Of a stretch of DNA of 64,000 nucleotides, positions 25,598 through 34,963 are shown piece by piece (position 1 is the stretch's first letter; each line of letters begins with the position of its first letter). Both the position numbers and the translations under genes were made by a program. This DNA comes from Burkholderia sp. WSM2230. Its GTDB lineage: Bacteria > Pseudomonadota > Gammaproteobacteria > Burkholderiales > Burkholderiaceae. Under the pieces are notes generated by a model. It made no database searches. It was not told where the DNA came from and saw only the letters and a program-made list of their open reading frames with translations. The stretch is from positions 496,001 to 560,000 of the forward strand of contig NZ_AXAJ01000002.1 in assembly GCF_000472445.1 (NCBI RefSeq), given 5' to 3'.

Positions 25598-26338
25598 TTA
25601 GTCGAGCGCCAGCTTCTGCGTGCTGCCGCCGCGGTTTTCCGCGATCAGCGGATAGAGCACGCCTGCGATCACGGCACCGATGATCGGCGCGACCCAGAAG
25701 AGCCACAATTGATCCACCGCAGCGCCGCCTACGAAGAGCGCCGGACCCGTGGAACGCGCGGGGTTCACCGACGTATTCGTGACCGGAATGGAAACCAGGT
25801 GAATCAGCGTCAGACAAAGGCCGATGGCAATGGGCGCGAAACCGGCCGGCGCGCGCTTGTCCGTCGCGCCCAGAATGACGAACAGGAAGAAGCCGGTCAT
25901 GACCACCTCGCAGACGAACGCCGCGACGAGCGAGTAATGACCCGGCGAGCGTTCGCCGTAACCGTTGCTGGCAAAACCGCTTGCAACCAGTTCGAAGCCG
26001 GGCTTGCCCGACGCGATTAGCGCCAGCACCGCGGCGCCCAGCACCGCGCCGACGACCTGCGCGACGATGTACGGCAGCAGATCGCGAGCGGGAAAGCGCC
26101 CGGCCACCGTCAGGCCGACGCTGACCGCCGGGTTCAGATGACAGCCGGAGATATGGCCGATCGCATAGGCCATGGTCAGCACGGTGAGGCCGAAAGCGAG
26201 CGACACGCCGACGAAGCCAATGCCGAGACCATGCACCGGACCAGCAAAGTTGGCGGCGAGAACCGCGCTGCCGCAGCCCCCGAGCACGAGCCAGAAAGTG
26301 CCGAACAACTCGGCGGCAAGGCGCTTTGACAACTGCAT
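25598..26338 (-). CDS. aqpZ: Aquaporin Z
   Basis: 246 aa, six membrane helices and the two NPA half-helices: HLNPAVS (NPA at 69-71) and [11 protein letters not shown] near residue 190. The selectivity-filter features ([12 protein letters not shown], His in helix 5 region [14 protein letters not shown]) fit a water channel rather than a glycerol facilitator. The ATG at 26338 starts [15 protein letters not shown] like E. coli AqpZ. It is divergent from the H-NS gene. Confidence 0.93.
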   Translation of the reverse strand: MQLSKRLAAELFGTFWLVLGGCGSAVLAANFAGPVHGLGIGFVGVSLAFGLTVLTMAYAIGHISGCHLNPAVSVGLTVAGRFPARDLLPYIVAQVVGAVLGAAVLALIASGKPGFELVASGFASNGYGERSPGHYSLVAAFVCEVVMTGFFLFVILGATDKRAPAGFAPIAIGLCLTLIHLVSIPVTNTSVNPARSTGPALFVGGAAVDQLWLFWVAPIIGAVIAGVLYPLIAENRGGSTQKLALD

Positions 26339-26481
26339 GATTGGTAATCCTAAAATAGTTGAATGCTTTGGAAGCACGGAGCCTGCACGCGGCCGGTGTC
26401 GACGCGGGCAAGTGAACATCAATTCTAGGGAAAGAGTGGCCAATCGAGTGTCAAGAATTGTCAATGCCGGCAGGCTTTACC

Positions 26482-26499
26482 GTTTATTCCGGGATAAAC
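26482..26499. promoter_or_regulatory. Palindrome between aqpZ and the H-NS gene
   Basis: GTTTAT and ATAAAC flank TCCGGG, giving an 18-bp near-perfect dyad in an AT-rich divergent promoter region. A candidate operator for one or both genes. Confidence 0.45.
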
Positions 26500-26577
26500 C
26501 GTTTTGCAATTCAGCCATGTTTAATAATTATCAGAAGATATCTTCCTAAATCCGTATTCTTATCCATTGCGAATTTT

Positions 26578-26583
26578 TATAAT
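26578..26583 (+). promoter_or_regulatory. Putative -10 element of the H-NS gene
   Basis: A perfect TATAAT 47 bp before the start codon in an AT-rich stretch. The -35 at the expected distance (TATTCT) is weak. Confidence 0.4.
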
Positions 26584-26629
26584 TGCAGTTAGTCTGCGAG
26601 TCGAATGAGTTCTAAAGGGGAGAACCGGA

Positions 26630-26932
26630 ATGTCTCAATATGCAGATCTCAAGGCGCAGATCGCCAAATTGCAGGCACAAGCAGAAGAAGCCCGCCGCAC
26701 GGAAATCGACAATGTAGTAGCCGACATCCGCCAAAAAATCGCCGAATACGGTCTGACTGCTCAGGACCTTGGCTTCGCAGTCGCCGCCAAGCGGGGCCGT
26801 CCGCCCAAGAAGGCGCCGCTTCCGGCTAAATATCAGGACCCGAAAACGGGTAATACCTGGAGCGGCCGTGGCAAACCGCCCAAGTGGATCGTCGGCAAGA
26901 ACCGTGAACGTTTTTTGATTGGCGCGAGCTGA
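26630..26932 (+). CDS. H-NS family nucleoid protein
   Basis: 100 aa. The N-terminal half is a coiled-coil oligomerisation helix (YADLKAQIAKLQAQAEEAR). A flexible linker holds an AT-hook-like KRGRPPKK, and the C terminus has the H-NS DNA-binding core TWSGRGKPPKWI. Such short H-NS proteins are the Burkholderia type and silence AT-rich DNA. A clear GGGGAGAA ribosome site precedes the ATG. Confidence 0.92.
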   Translation: MSQYADLKAQIAKLQAQAEEARRTEIDNVVADIRQKIAEYGLTAQDLGFAVAAKRGRPPKKAPLPAKYQDPKTGNTWSGRGKPPKWIVGKNRERFLIGAS

Positions 26933-27238
26933 GCGGTTCGCGAGCAGCGCGAAAGCGAATTGAAGGACGATCTCGAGTTCGCGTTTACTTCACTGTGCTA
27001 ATCGGACAGGCAAGCGCGTCCCGGCCGCCATTAAAAAAGCCGCCTCGCAAGGGCGGCTTTTCTATAAAAGGAGCGCGATTAGTCGGCACTACTGTTCGCG
27101 CAAACGATTCACATAGAAAAAATGTGCGGCTGCGGTGCGAGAATCGGAAAGCGCATGTGGCAAATCGGGGTGCATCGCAACTGGCCGCCGACCGTTTAAA
27201 GCGCCGCACGCAAAGGAGTCGCGCGGCACTCACCGTTC
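26933..27238. other. Intergenic region with an H-NS gene terminator
   Basis: Contains the hairpin at 27035-27062; otherwise no gene or RNA feature is recognisable. Confidence 0.4.
27035..27062 (+). terminator. Terminator downstream of the H-NS gene
   Basis: AAAAGCCGCC and GGCGGCTTTT form a 10-bp stem around TCGCAAG. It is symmetrical enough to work in both directions and could also serve the opposing glycosyltransferase gene. Confidence 0.85.
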
Positions 27239-28303
27239 TTAACCCACCGCGACCTGGCGAAGAATCGGCCGGCGCGCGGCCTCGATCAGCGCCGAATACG
27301 CGTCCACATAGTTGCGCGCCATCGTCTTCGAGCTGAAGCGGCGCTCGAACTGGGCCCGGATTTCGGTGCGTGACAGCTCATCCAGACGTTGCAGCGCAGC
27401 CACGGCGCCCTGCACGTCCTCGACGATATAGCCGGTCACGCCATGGTCGATCACCTCCGGCACCGAACCGCGGTTGAAGGCAATCACCGGCGTGCCGCAC
27501 GCCATCGACTCGATCATGACAAGGCCGAACGGCTCGGACCAGTCGATCGGGAAGAGCAGCGCCTTGGCTCCCGACAGAAACTCGGGCTTCTGCGCCTCAT
27601 TGATTTCGCCGACGAACTCCACATGTGCCTGCGACAGCAGCGGCTCGATCTCGCGTTTGAAATAGTCCTGGTCGGCCTTGTCCACCTTGGCGGCGATCTT
27701 GAGCGGCAAGCCGCTTTGCGCCGCAATCTTGATGGCGGTGTCGACGCGCTTTTCAGGGCAGATGCGGCCGAGGAAAGCGAGATACTCCGGCTTCTTGTCC
27801 GCCTGGGGCGTCAGCAGCTGTTCCGGGAGACCGTGATAGATCGTGTTCAGGAAATTCGCCTGCGGCAGTGGCACGCGCTGCGAGTCGGAAATCGAGATGA
27901 CCGGCGCGCCGGGGAACGCGTCGAAAACCGGCTGCAACTCCGGCAGGTCGAGGCGGCCATGCAGCGTGGTCACGAACGGTGTGTCCATGGTCGAGAACAG
28001 CGGGAACGGCATGTAGTCGAGGTGAAAGTGCAGCACGTCGAATTCGTGCGCGACCCGGCGCACCTTTTCCATCATCAGGACGTGCGGGGCCAGCGCGTCG
28101 CGAATCGTCGGGTCGAGCCGCAGCGCACGAGGCCAGCACGCGTCGAGCTTTGCGGAAGTCACCGAGTCGCCGCTCGCAAACAGCGTGACGTCATGGCCCT
28201 CTGCGACCAGGGATTCGGTCAGGTAGGACACGACACGTTCGGTGCCACCGTATAGTTTCGGCGGGACTGCTTCATACAACGGCGCAATTTGTGCGATTCG
28301 CAT
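27239..28303 (-). CDS. GT4-family glycosyltransferase
   Basis: 354 aa, GT-B fold. The N-terminal domain begins MRIAQIAPLYEAVPPKLYGGTERVV. The C-terminal donor domain has FLGRICPEKRVDTAI and the GT4 signature SEPFGLVMIESMACGTPVIAF with its conserved E-x7-E. There is no membrane segment. The ATG at 28303 has AGGAGA upstream. Donor and acceptor cannot be told. It is divergent from flhDC and not obviously part of the flagellar programme. Confidence 0.85.
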   Translation of the reverse strand: MRIAQIAPLYEAVPPKLYGGTERVVSYLTESLVAEGHDVTLFASGDSVTSAKLDACWPRALRLDPTIRDALAPHVLMMEKVRRVAHEFDVLHFHLDYMPFPLFSTMDTPFVTTLHGRLDLPELQPVFDAFPGAPVISISDSQRVPLPQANFLNTIYHGLPEQLLTPQADKKPEYLAFLGRICPEKRVDTAIKIAAQSGLPLKIAAKVDKADQDYFKREIEPLLSQAHVEFVGEINEAQKPEFLSGAKALLFPIDWSEPFGLVMIESMACGTPVIAFNRGSVPEVIDHGVTGYIVEDVQGAVAALQRLDELSRTEIRAQFERRFSSKTMARNYVDAYSALIEAARRPILRQVAVG

Positions 28304-28805
28304 GCGTTTCTCCTGTTGGATACGGCTTCGCACAGCAGCGCTCGGACAGAGCGGGGAGCGAATGCCTGACGGACGGTTGGGCGCGGTTAGCCGCCGCCCG
28401 GGGGTGCTCCGAATCCGTATCGGGTTATCCCTTAGCTTCATTATCGGGATCGGGCGCGCCGATTCGAGTCATTTTTCAAACGCTTAATGTTGTTACAGCG
28501 CGAAACACGGACCGTTACACGCATGAACGCCCGCCCACAGGCGCTTTGCCGCCATTTCCAGCCCAGTTCCGGCGAGCAGCGTGAAAATGCCGCGCTTCCT
28601 TGTAGCAAGCGCCGAGCCCGGCCCTTCGCACAAAATATTACGCAGTGGTGAAAACGTCTTATAATTCCGCTCACCTTTGCACGGTGCGAGCCGCAGTGCA
28701 CGGAAACTCACCGTTTAGTACACTGGGGCCGGGCCCATTACAGCGCGCATAGCAAGTCACATCGCGACTCCCGGGCCATCTCTCCTTCCTCTTCAGAATC
28801 CAGCA

Positions 28806-28826
28806 ATGTAGGAAAAAGACCTACAT
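28806..28826. promoter_or_regulatory. Inverted repeat resembling an RcsAB/NarL-type box upstream of flhDC
   Basis: ATGTAGG and CCTACAT are perfect 7-bp arms around AAAAAGA. The core TAGGAAAAAGACCTA resembles the RcsAB box of enteric flhDC promoters and the heptad sites of NarL/FixJ-type regulators such as BvgA. The regulator here is unknown. Confidence 0.5.
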
Positions 28827-28830
28827 GAAT

Positions 28831-28846
28831 GACGGATAAATCCGTC
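28831..28846. promoter_or_regulatory. Second inverted repeat upstream of flhDC
   Basis: GACGGA and TCCGTC flank TAAA, 4 bp after the first dyad. It may be a second operator half-system or a small hairpin in the leader. Confidence 0.4.
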
Positions 28847-29000
28847 AAACATCTTGGGTGTCTGTCCGATTTTGTTTCCCTCCCCCTTTCGCGACAATGC
28901 TCGCAAGACCAGAGACGAGCCGATTCGTGCGTTTAAGTGCGCGCGTTCGAGCAAACGTTTCCGCAACGGCCTGACCAGCCAGATACACCCCGGGGGAATC

Positions 29001-29321
29001 ATGAGCGCGACAAGCGAAATGCTCACTGAGATCAGAGAAGTCAACCTGTCTTATCTCCTGCTCGCGCAGCGCCTGCTTCGCGAAGACAAGCCGATGGGCA
29101 TGTTTCGCATGGGGATTTCGGACCAGCTAGCCGATGTGCTCGCCAATCTCTCGTTGGCGCAGACCGTCAAGCTAGCGGCGTCCAATCAGGTGCTGTGCCG
29201 TTTCCGTTTCGACGATCACGCCGTGCTCTCCGCGCTCGCGGATAAGGGCAAGTCCAGCGCCGTCGCACAGGCGCATTCCGCGATCCTGATGGCAAGCCAG
29301 CCCGTCGAGCAGCTGGGCTGA
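29001..29321 (+). CDS. flhD: Flagellar master regulator subunit FlhD
   Basis: 106 aa, helical. MLTEIREVNLSYLLLAQRLL and MFRMGISDQLADVLANLSLAQ are the conserved FlhD core forming the dimer and helix-turn-helix region. With FlhC it makes the FlhD4C2 activator of class II flagellar promoters. The ATG at 29001 has GGGGGAA nine bases upstream. FlhC follows after 49 bp. Confidence 0.96.
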   Translation: MSATSEMLTEIREVNLSYLLLAQRLLREDKPMGMFRMGISDQLADVLANLSLAQTVKLAASNQVLCRFRFDDHAVLSALADKGKSSAVAQAHSAILMASQPVEQLG

Positions 29322-29370
29322 TGACGTTTTGCGGCCTGGGTAAGGCAATCGGGACGGGGGCCTAAGCAGG

Positions 29371-29931
29371 ATGGCATATAAAAGTGTGGTGCTCGAAGTC
29401 AAGGAAATTACCCTGGCCATCGAACTGATCGAACTCGGCGCGCGTCTGCAACTGCTCGAAGCGGAAACCAGCCTGTCGCGCGACCGGCTCATCAAGCTGT
29501 ACAAGGAGCTGAAAGGGGTTTCGCCGCCCAAGGGCATGCTGCCGTTTTCGACCGACTGGTTCATGACCTGGCAGCCGAACTTTCACTCCTCGCTGTTTTA
29601 CAACATCTACCGTTTCATGGCCGATCACGGCCGCTGCGCGACGATCCAGTCGATCGTGAAGAGCTACCGGCTCTACCTCGAGCACGTCCAGTTGCACGAC
29701 GACGAGCCCGTGCTCAGCCTCACCCGCGCATGGACGCTGGTGCGCTTCTTCGACTCGGGGATGCTGCAGATCACGCCCTGCTGCCGCTGCGGCGGGCATT
29801 TTGTCGCACACGCGCATGACCCGAAGCATGGCTTCGTGTGCGGGCTGTGCCAGCCGCCCTCGCGCGCCGGTAAGACAAAGAAAGTCGCCGACGCCCGCGC
29901 CCGCGAGAGCCTCCTCGCGCTCCCCGTCTAG
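29371..29931 (+). CDS. flhC: Flagellar master regulator subunit FlhC
   Basis: 186 aa. The conserved RDRLIKLYKELKGVSPPKGMLP block is followed by a zinc site made of two C-x2-C pairs (CCRCGGHF and CGLCQPP). FlhC contributes most DNA contacts of the FlhDC complex. A Lys/Arg/Ala-rich tail ends the protein. No terminator is evident before the motA promoter. Confidence 0.97.
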   Translation: MAYKSVVLEVKEITLAIELIELGARLQLLEAETSLSRDRLIKLYKELKGVSPPKGMLPFSTDWFMTWQPNFHSSLFYNIYRFMADHGRCATIQSIVKSYRLYLEHVQLHDDEPVLSLTRAWTLVRFFDSGMLQITPCCRCGGHFVAHAHDPKHGFVCGLCQPPSRAGKTKKVADARARESLLALPV

Positions 29932-30085
29932 CCTCGAGCGCTGCGGCCGCCGCACGGCGGCCGGCTCCTGCCCGTCCGGCGGGCCTTTGCGCCCGGCTCA
30001 CCGGCGTGCCGCGCCTCGCACAGCCGCTGTTTCGCCGCTTGGCCGCGCCTCTGGTTTACACCGGCGCGACCAGCCGCTTTTCCGC

Positions 30086-30112
30086 CAAAGTTTTCTGTCC
30101 CGTTGCCGTAAA
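30086..30112 (+). promoter_or_regulatory. Sigma-28 (FliA) promoter of motA
   Basis: CAAAGTTT, 11 bases, GCCGTAAA, 45 bp before the motA start. Near-identical layout to the fliC promoter, which places motAB and the following chemotaxis genes in class III. Confidence 0.87.
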
Positions 30113-30157
30113 CCAGTTTAACGACGGTCACCGTCGCTTCTTTGTGAGGGCTCGGCA

Positions 30158-31018
30158 GTGCTGATTTTCGTGGGAACACTCGTGACGCTTTTGTCCGTTT
30201 TCGGCGGTTACGCGCTGGAAGGCGGCCATCTCGGCGCGCTGTTGCAGCCCGTTGAAGTGCTGATGATCGTCGGCGCAGGCGTCGGCGCGTTCATCCTCGG
30301 CAACGGGATGAAGACGATCAAGGCAACGCTGCGCGTCATTCCGACCCTGTTCAAGGGCGCGAAGTACAACAAGGACGTCTATATGGAGCTGATGGCGCTC
30401 CTCTACGTCCTGCTCGCCAAGGCGCGCAAGGAAGGCACGCTCACGCTCGAGGCGGATATCGACGATCCGTCGAAGAGCCCGATCTTCACGCAGTATCCGA
30501 AGATTCTGGCCGACCACCACATCATCGAGTTTCTGACCGACTACCTGCGGCTCATGGTGGGCGGCAACATGAATGCGTTCGAGATCGAAAGTCTGATGGA
30601 CGAAGAGATCGAAACGCATCACCAGGAAGGCGAAGCGCCCGCGCATGCGCTGACCAAGGTCGGCGACGCCATGCCGGCGTTCGGTATCGTGGCCGCGGTG
30701 ATGGGCGTGGTGCACACCATGGCATCCGCCGACAAGCCGCCCGCAGTGCTCGGCGAAATGATCGCGCAGGCGCTGGTCGGCACCTTCCTCGGCATTCTGC
30801 TTTCGTACGGGCTGATTGGGCCGCTCGCGAGCGTCGCCGAACAGCGCGTGACCGAATCGACCAAGATGTTCCAGTGCATCAAGGTGACGATTCTCGCGAG
30901 CCTGAACGGCTACGCGCCGGCAATTGCCGTCGAGTTCGGCCGCAAGGTGCTGTTCTCGACCGAGCGTCCGTCGTTCGCGGAGCTCGAAGAGCACGTGCGC
31001 CGCGTAAAGGCCAAGTAA
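30158..31018 (+). CDS. motA: Flagellar stator protein MotA
   Basis: 286 aa with four membrane helices (two at the N terminus, two around 165-220) and a large cytoplasmic loop. The conserved prolines are in GDAMPAFGIVAAVMG and YGLIGPLAS, and the charged loop residues that touch FliG are in LAKARKEG. With MotB it forms the proton-driven stator. Translation starts at a GTG (30158) after GTGAGGG. motB follows after 19 bp. Confidence 0.96.
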   Translation: MLIFVGTLVTLLSVFGGYALEGGHLGALLQPVEVLMIVGAGVGAFILGNGMKTIKATLRVIPTLFKGAKYNKDVYMELMALLYVLLAKARKEGTLTLEADIDDPSKSPIFTQYPKILADHHIIEFLTDYLRLMVGGNMNAFEIESLMDEEIETHHQEGEAPAHALTKVGDAMPAFGIVAAVMGVVHTMASADKPPAVLGEMIAQALVGTFLGILLSYGLIGPLASVAEQRVTESTKMFQCIKVTILASLNGYAPAIAVEFGRKVLFSTERPSFAELEEHVRRVKAK

Positions 31019-31037
31019 GGACGCCGGGACCGAACCG

Positions 31038-32045
31038 ATGAGCAAGGACAAAGACCGCGCCATTGTCGTCAAGCGCGCTGCGCCGAAGAAGTCCGGCCAC
31101 CACGGCGGCGCGTGGAAGCTCGCGTACGCGGACTTCATGACCGCGATGATGGCGTTCTTCCTGCTGATGTGGCTGCTGAGCTCGGCGTCCACGGTGCAGT
31201 TGAAGGGCATTGCGGATTACTTCAACCAGCCGTTGAAGATCACGTTGTGGGGCGGCGACCGCAGCGCGGAAGATTCGAGCATTCTGAAGGGCGGCGGCCG
31301 CGATATCTCGACCGACGCGCAGGGCGTGACGCGCGCAACGGACGGCACGAACAATCGCGCCGAGCGCACGGTCTCGCACAGCAGCGAAGACTCGATGAAG
31401 CAGTTGCAGGGCGAACTGGAGCGTCGCGAGCAGGTCCGCCTGCACGACCTGCAGGTGAAGCTGATGGCCGCGATCGAAGCGAATCCGGTGCTGCGCCAGT
31501 TCAAGCAGCAGATCCGTATCGACTCGACGCTGACAGGCTTGCGCATCGAGATTGTCGACTCGCAGAAGCGGCCGATGTTCGCGACGGCGAGAGACCAGGT
31601 GGAGCCGTACATGCGCGACATTCTGCGCGAGATCGGCCACACGCTGAACGATGTGCCGAACCGCATCATCGTGCAGGGACACACCGACGCCGTGCAGTAC
31701 GCGGGTGGCGAGAAGGGCTACAGCAACTGGGAACTGTCCGCGGACCGCGCGAATGCGTCGCGTCGCGAGCTGATCGCCGGGGGCATGGACGAAGCAAAGG
31801 TGATGCGCGTGCTCGGTCTTGCGTCCACGCAGAACCTGAACAAGGCGGACCCGATGGATCCGGAAAACCGCCGCATCAGCATCATCGTGCTGAACAGGAA
31901 GTCGGAGGAGGCGCTCAATCATGACGACTCGACCACGACGACCTTGTCGGACGACGCAGCCGGCTCGAAGCCGCTGCTGCAAAGACTGGCGCCGCCCGTG
32001 ACGGCCGCGCCGAAGGTACCGGCGGCGACGCCGGCGGCTCAGTAA
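31038..32045 (+). CDS. motB: Flagellar stator protein MotB
   Basis: 335 aa. The single transmembrane helix contains the proton-binding Asp32 in YADFMTAMMAFFLLMWLL. The plug region follows, and then an OmpA-like peptidoglycan-binding domain (about 160-290) with VQGHTDAVQYAGG and NWELSADRANASRREL. The C-terminal 50 residues are Ala/Pro/Thr-rich. It anchors the MotA/B stator to the cell wall. Asp and the proton-type sequence argue for H+ rather than Na+ drive. Confidence 0.96.
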   Translation: MSKDKDRAIVVKRAAPKKSGHHGGAWKLAYADFMTAMMAFFLLMWLLSSASTVQLKGIADYFNQPLKITLWGGDRSAEDSSILKGGGRDISTDAQGVTRATDGTNNRAERTVSHSSEDSMKQLQGELERREQVRLHDLQVKLMAAIEANPVLRQFKQQIRIDSTLTGLRIEIVDSQKRPMFATARDQVEPYMRDILREIGHTLNDVPNRIIVQGHTDAVQYAGGEKGYSNWELSADRANASRRELIAGGMDEAKVMRVLGLASTQNLNKADPMDPENRRISIIVLNRKSEEALNHDDSTTTTLSDDAAGSKPLLQRLAPPVTAAPKVPAATPAAQ

Positions 32046-32128
32046 CAGAATGGCGGTCGCCTTGCCGTCCCGCGCCACGGCGGCGCGGCCGGCGAGGCGC
32101 CGCAAAGCGTAAGAGCAACGAGGTTTTC

Positions 32129-32506
32129 ATGATCAGGCATATCCTGGCAATCGACGATTCGGCATCGATGCGGCAGATTCTTTCCGCGACGCTGACGGCG
32201 GCCGGCTATGAGGTGACGCTCGCGGCGGATGGCGCGGAAGGGCTCGAAAACGCGCTCGCCGTGCGCTTCGACCTGGTGCTGACCGATCAGCACATGCCGG
32301 GCAAGACAGGCCTCGATCTGATCGCCGAACTGCGCAGCAATCCGGCTTACACGGAGACGCCCATCCTCGTCCTGACGACGGAATCGGGCGAGCCTTTCAA
32401 GGCCGCGGCGCGTGAAGCAGGCGCGACTGGCTGGATCGAAAAGCCGCTCGACCCCGATCTGCTGACCGAACTGGTGGCGGCGTTGGCCGAGCCAGATTGC
32501 GCTTAA
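32129..32506 (+). CDS. CheY-like single-domain response regulator
   Basis: 125 aa receiver only. The acidic pocket is DD at 9-10, the phospho-acceptor is Asp53 in VLTDQHMP, Thr is in VLTTES and Lys is in WIEKPLDP. It sits between motB and cheA, distinct from the second CheY next to cheZ. Often called CheY1 or a TsrT-type regulator in Burkholderia. It probably competes for CheA phosphate (phosphate sink) or tunes the motor; which cannot be told here. Confidence 0.85.
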   Translation: MIRHILAIDDSASMRQILSATLTAAGYEVTLAADGAEGLENALAVRFDLVLTDQHMPGKTGLDLIAELRSNPAYTETPILVLTTESGEPFKAAAREAGATGWIEKPLDPDLLTELVAALAEPDCA

Positions 32507-32593
32507 AGCATCAACCCAGACAAGTTATAGACGCTCTCGACGCTGCGGCAAGGTAGCCCAGGCCTAGACAGGAACTCTCGCGGTGACCCAGGC

Positions 32594-34900
32594 ATGACAC
32601 TCGACATCACTCAGTTCTATCAGACGTTCTTCGACGAAGCGGACGAACTGCTCGCGCAGATGGAGCAGTTGCTGCTCAATCTGGACGTCGCGCATCCGGA
32701 CCCCGAAGACCTTGCGGCGATTTTCCGCGCTGCGCATTCGATCAAGGGCGGCGCGGCGACGTTCGGCTTTACCGCGCTGACGGAGACGACCCACATCCTC
32801 GAATCGCTGCTCGATCGTGCGCGCAACAACGAACTCGTGCTGCGCAAGGACATGATCGACACGTTCCTCGAAACCAAGGACGTGCTGTCCGGCCAACTCG
32901 CCGACTATCGCGCGAGCGCCGAGCCCGACGCCGCAGTCGCGAAGGCGATCTGCGCGAAGCTCGAGCAGCTGCACGCGGAAAGCCGCGGTGTTGCCGCGCC
33001 GGCCGCGGCCGCGCCGGTTGAAGCAGCGCAGGCAGCGGTGAGCGCGCCGGTCGAGGCACTCGCAACAGTTGAAGAAGGCAGCCCGCCGGAGCACGTCGTC
33101 GAACAGGCGGTGCAGGCAGCGGGCGAATGGAATGACGGCGAACCGGCAGAGACCGGCGAAGCCCACGGAGCCGGCGATGCGAACGATGCCGCCGGCCCGC
33201 ATCTGAAAATTACGCTACGGGGCGTTGATGAGAAGGACCAGGAACTGCTGGCCGAAGAGCTGGGCAACCTGGGCAACATCGTCGGGCAGGTCAAGAGCGG
33301 CGGCAGTCTGACGCTGTGGCTTCAGACCGATGTCACGTCCGACGACATTATCGCCGTGTGCTGCTTCGTGATCGATGAAAGTCAGATCGCGATCAGCCGC
33401 GGAACCGCACCGGCGGACGGTGCTCAGCAAGGCGAACCTGGAACGCCCGACGCTGAGCAACCGTCTCCGGCGCAAGCAGTACCGGCGGCTTCGGCCGCCA
33501 CTCATACCGAAGCGCCCGCCGCCCCGGCGCAAAGCGCCGCCGAGCCTGCCAGGCCCGCGGCTCCTGTTGCCGCCGCCGCTCCGGCTGCGGCAGCCAGCGC
33601 ACCGGCCGCCGCGCCCGCAGCCGCACCGGCTGCAGCTGCTGCGTCTGCTGCATCGGCCGCGGCGGATTCCGACCGCAAGGCTGCACGTCCGGCAGCGGCA
33701 GCAGGCGGCGGCGAAGGCAGCTCGATTCGCGTCGGCGTCGAAAAGGTCGATCAGCTGATCAACCTGGTCGGCGAACTGGTGATCACGCAGGCCATGCTCG
33801 CGGAAACCACCAGCACGTTCGACCCGGCGCTGCACGACCGGCTCTTCAACGGCATGGCGCAGCTCGAGCGCAACGCGCGCGATCTGCAGGAAGCCGTCAT
33901 GTCGATCCGCATGATGCCGATGGATTACGTGTTCAGCCGCTTCCCGCGTCTCGTGCGCGATCTCGCGGCGAAACTCGGCAAGGAAGTGGAACTCGTCACC
34001 TTCGGTCAGGCGACCGAACTCGACAAGAGCCTGATCGAGCGGATCATCGACCCGCTGACCCACCTCGTGCGCAACAGTCTCGACCACGGCATCGAAACCG
34101 TGGAAGTTCGGCGCGCGGCGGGCAAGGACGCGACCGGCCAGCTGGTTCTCTCGGCGGCACATCATGGCGGCAACATCGTCATTGAAGTGAGCGACGACGG
34201 CGCCGGCCTGCGCCGCGACAAGATTCTCGCGAAGGCAGCCAAGCAGGGCATGCAGGTCAGCGAAAGCATGACCGACGACGAAGTCTGGAACCTCATCTTC
34301 CTGCCGGGTTTCTCGACGGCGGAGCAGGTCACGGACGTGTCGGGCCGCGGCGTCGGCATGGACGTGGTGAAGCGCAACATCCAGTCGATGGGCGGTCACG
34401 TCGAAATCACGTCGCAGGCCGGCAAGGGCAGCACGACGCGCATCATCCTGCCGCTCACGCTGGCGATTCTCGACGGCATGTCGGTCAAGGTCGGCAACGA
34501 GATCTTCATTCTGCCGCTGAACTTCGTGATGGAGTCGCTGCAGCCGCAAGCCGAGGACATCTACACGGTCGCCAACGGCGAGCGCGTGGTGCGCGTGCGC
34601 GGCGAATACCTGCCGCTCGTCGCGCTGCACGAAATATTCAACGTCGAAGACGCGAAGCAGGAGCCGACGCAAGGCATCGTCACCATCATGCAGACCGAGG
34701 GGCGCCGCTTTGCGATGCTGATCGACGAGCTGGTGGGGCAGCAGCAGGTCGTCGTGAAGAACCTGGAAACGAATTACCGCAAGGTACACGGCATTTCCGC
34801 CGCGACCATTCTGGGCGACGGCAGCGTCGCGCTGATCGTGGACGTCGCGGCGCTGAACCGCGAGTCGCGCAACGCGCATGGCGCAATGAGCCTCGCATGA
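32594..34900 (+). CDS. cheA: Chemotaxis histidine kinase CheA
   Basis: 768 aa. P1 phosphotransfer domain with His48 in RAAHSIKGGA; P2-like domain about 200-275; a long Ala/Pro linker about 275-375; P3 dimerisation about 380-440. P4 ATPase about 440-620 has the N box LVRNSLDHGIE, G1 DDGAGLRRDKI, the F box and GRGVGMDVVK. P5 CheW-like domain is at about 625-765. It phosphorylates CheY and CheB in response to receptor signals. The linker is longer than in E. coli CheA (654 aa). Confidence 0.97.
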   Translation: MTLDITQFYQTFFDEADELLAQMEQLLLNLDVAHPDPEDLAAIFRAAHSIKGGAATFGFTALTETTHILESLLDRARNNELVLRKDMIDTFLETKDVLSGQLADYRASAEPDAAVAKAICAKLEQLHAESRGVAAPAAAAPVEAAQAAVSAPVEALATVEEGSPPEHVVEQAVQAAGEWNDGEPAETGEAHGAGDANDAAGPHLKITLRGVDEKDQELLAEELGNLGNIVGQVKSGGSLTLWLQTDVTSDDIIAVCCFVIDESQIAISRGTAPADGAQQGEPGTPDAEQPSPAQAVPAASAATHTEAPAAPAQSAAEPARPAAPVAAAAPAAAASAPAAAPAAAPAAAAASAASAAADSDRKAARPAAAAGGGEGSSIRVGVEKVDQLINLVGELVITQAMLAETTSTFDPALHDRLFNGMAQLERNARDLQEAVMSIRMMPMDYVFSRFPRLVRDLAAKLGKEVELVTFGQATELDKSLIERIIDPLTHLVRNSLDHGIETVEVRRAAGKDATGQLVLSAAHHGGNIVIEVSDDGAGLRRDKILAKAAKQGMQVSESMTDDEVWNLIFLPGFSTAEQVTDVSGRGVGMDVVKRNIQSMGGHVEITSQAGKGSTTRIILPLTLAILDGMSVKVGNEIFILPLNFVMESLQPQAEDIYTVANGERVVRVRGEYLPLVALHEIFNVEDAKQEPTQGIVTIMQTEGRRFAMLIDELVGQQQVVVKNLETNYRKVHGISAATILGDGSVALIVDVAALNRESRNAHGAMSLA

Positions 34901-34963
34901 TGTCCGCGACATTCGCAGCAACACTCATTCAACCTGATTTATCCCAACCGTTTGGGGGCTAAC

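Larger units (their letters stand above)
28304..29000. other. Long flhDC upstream region
   Basis: About 700 bp without a gene. It contains two inverted repeats (28806-28846), a TATAAT at 28660-28665 without a good -35, and AT-rich tracts. Its size is typical of the heavily regulated control region of a flagellar master operon. Confidence 0.5.

Noticed and set aside
33215..34924. 569-codon frame antisense to cheA
   Set aside because: Shadow of cheA with the same high-GC antisense composition.
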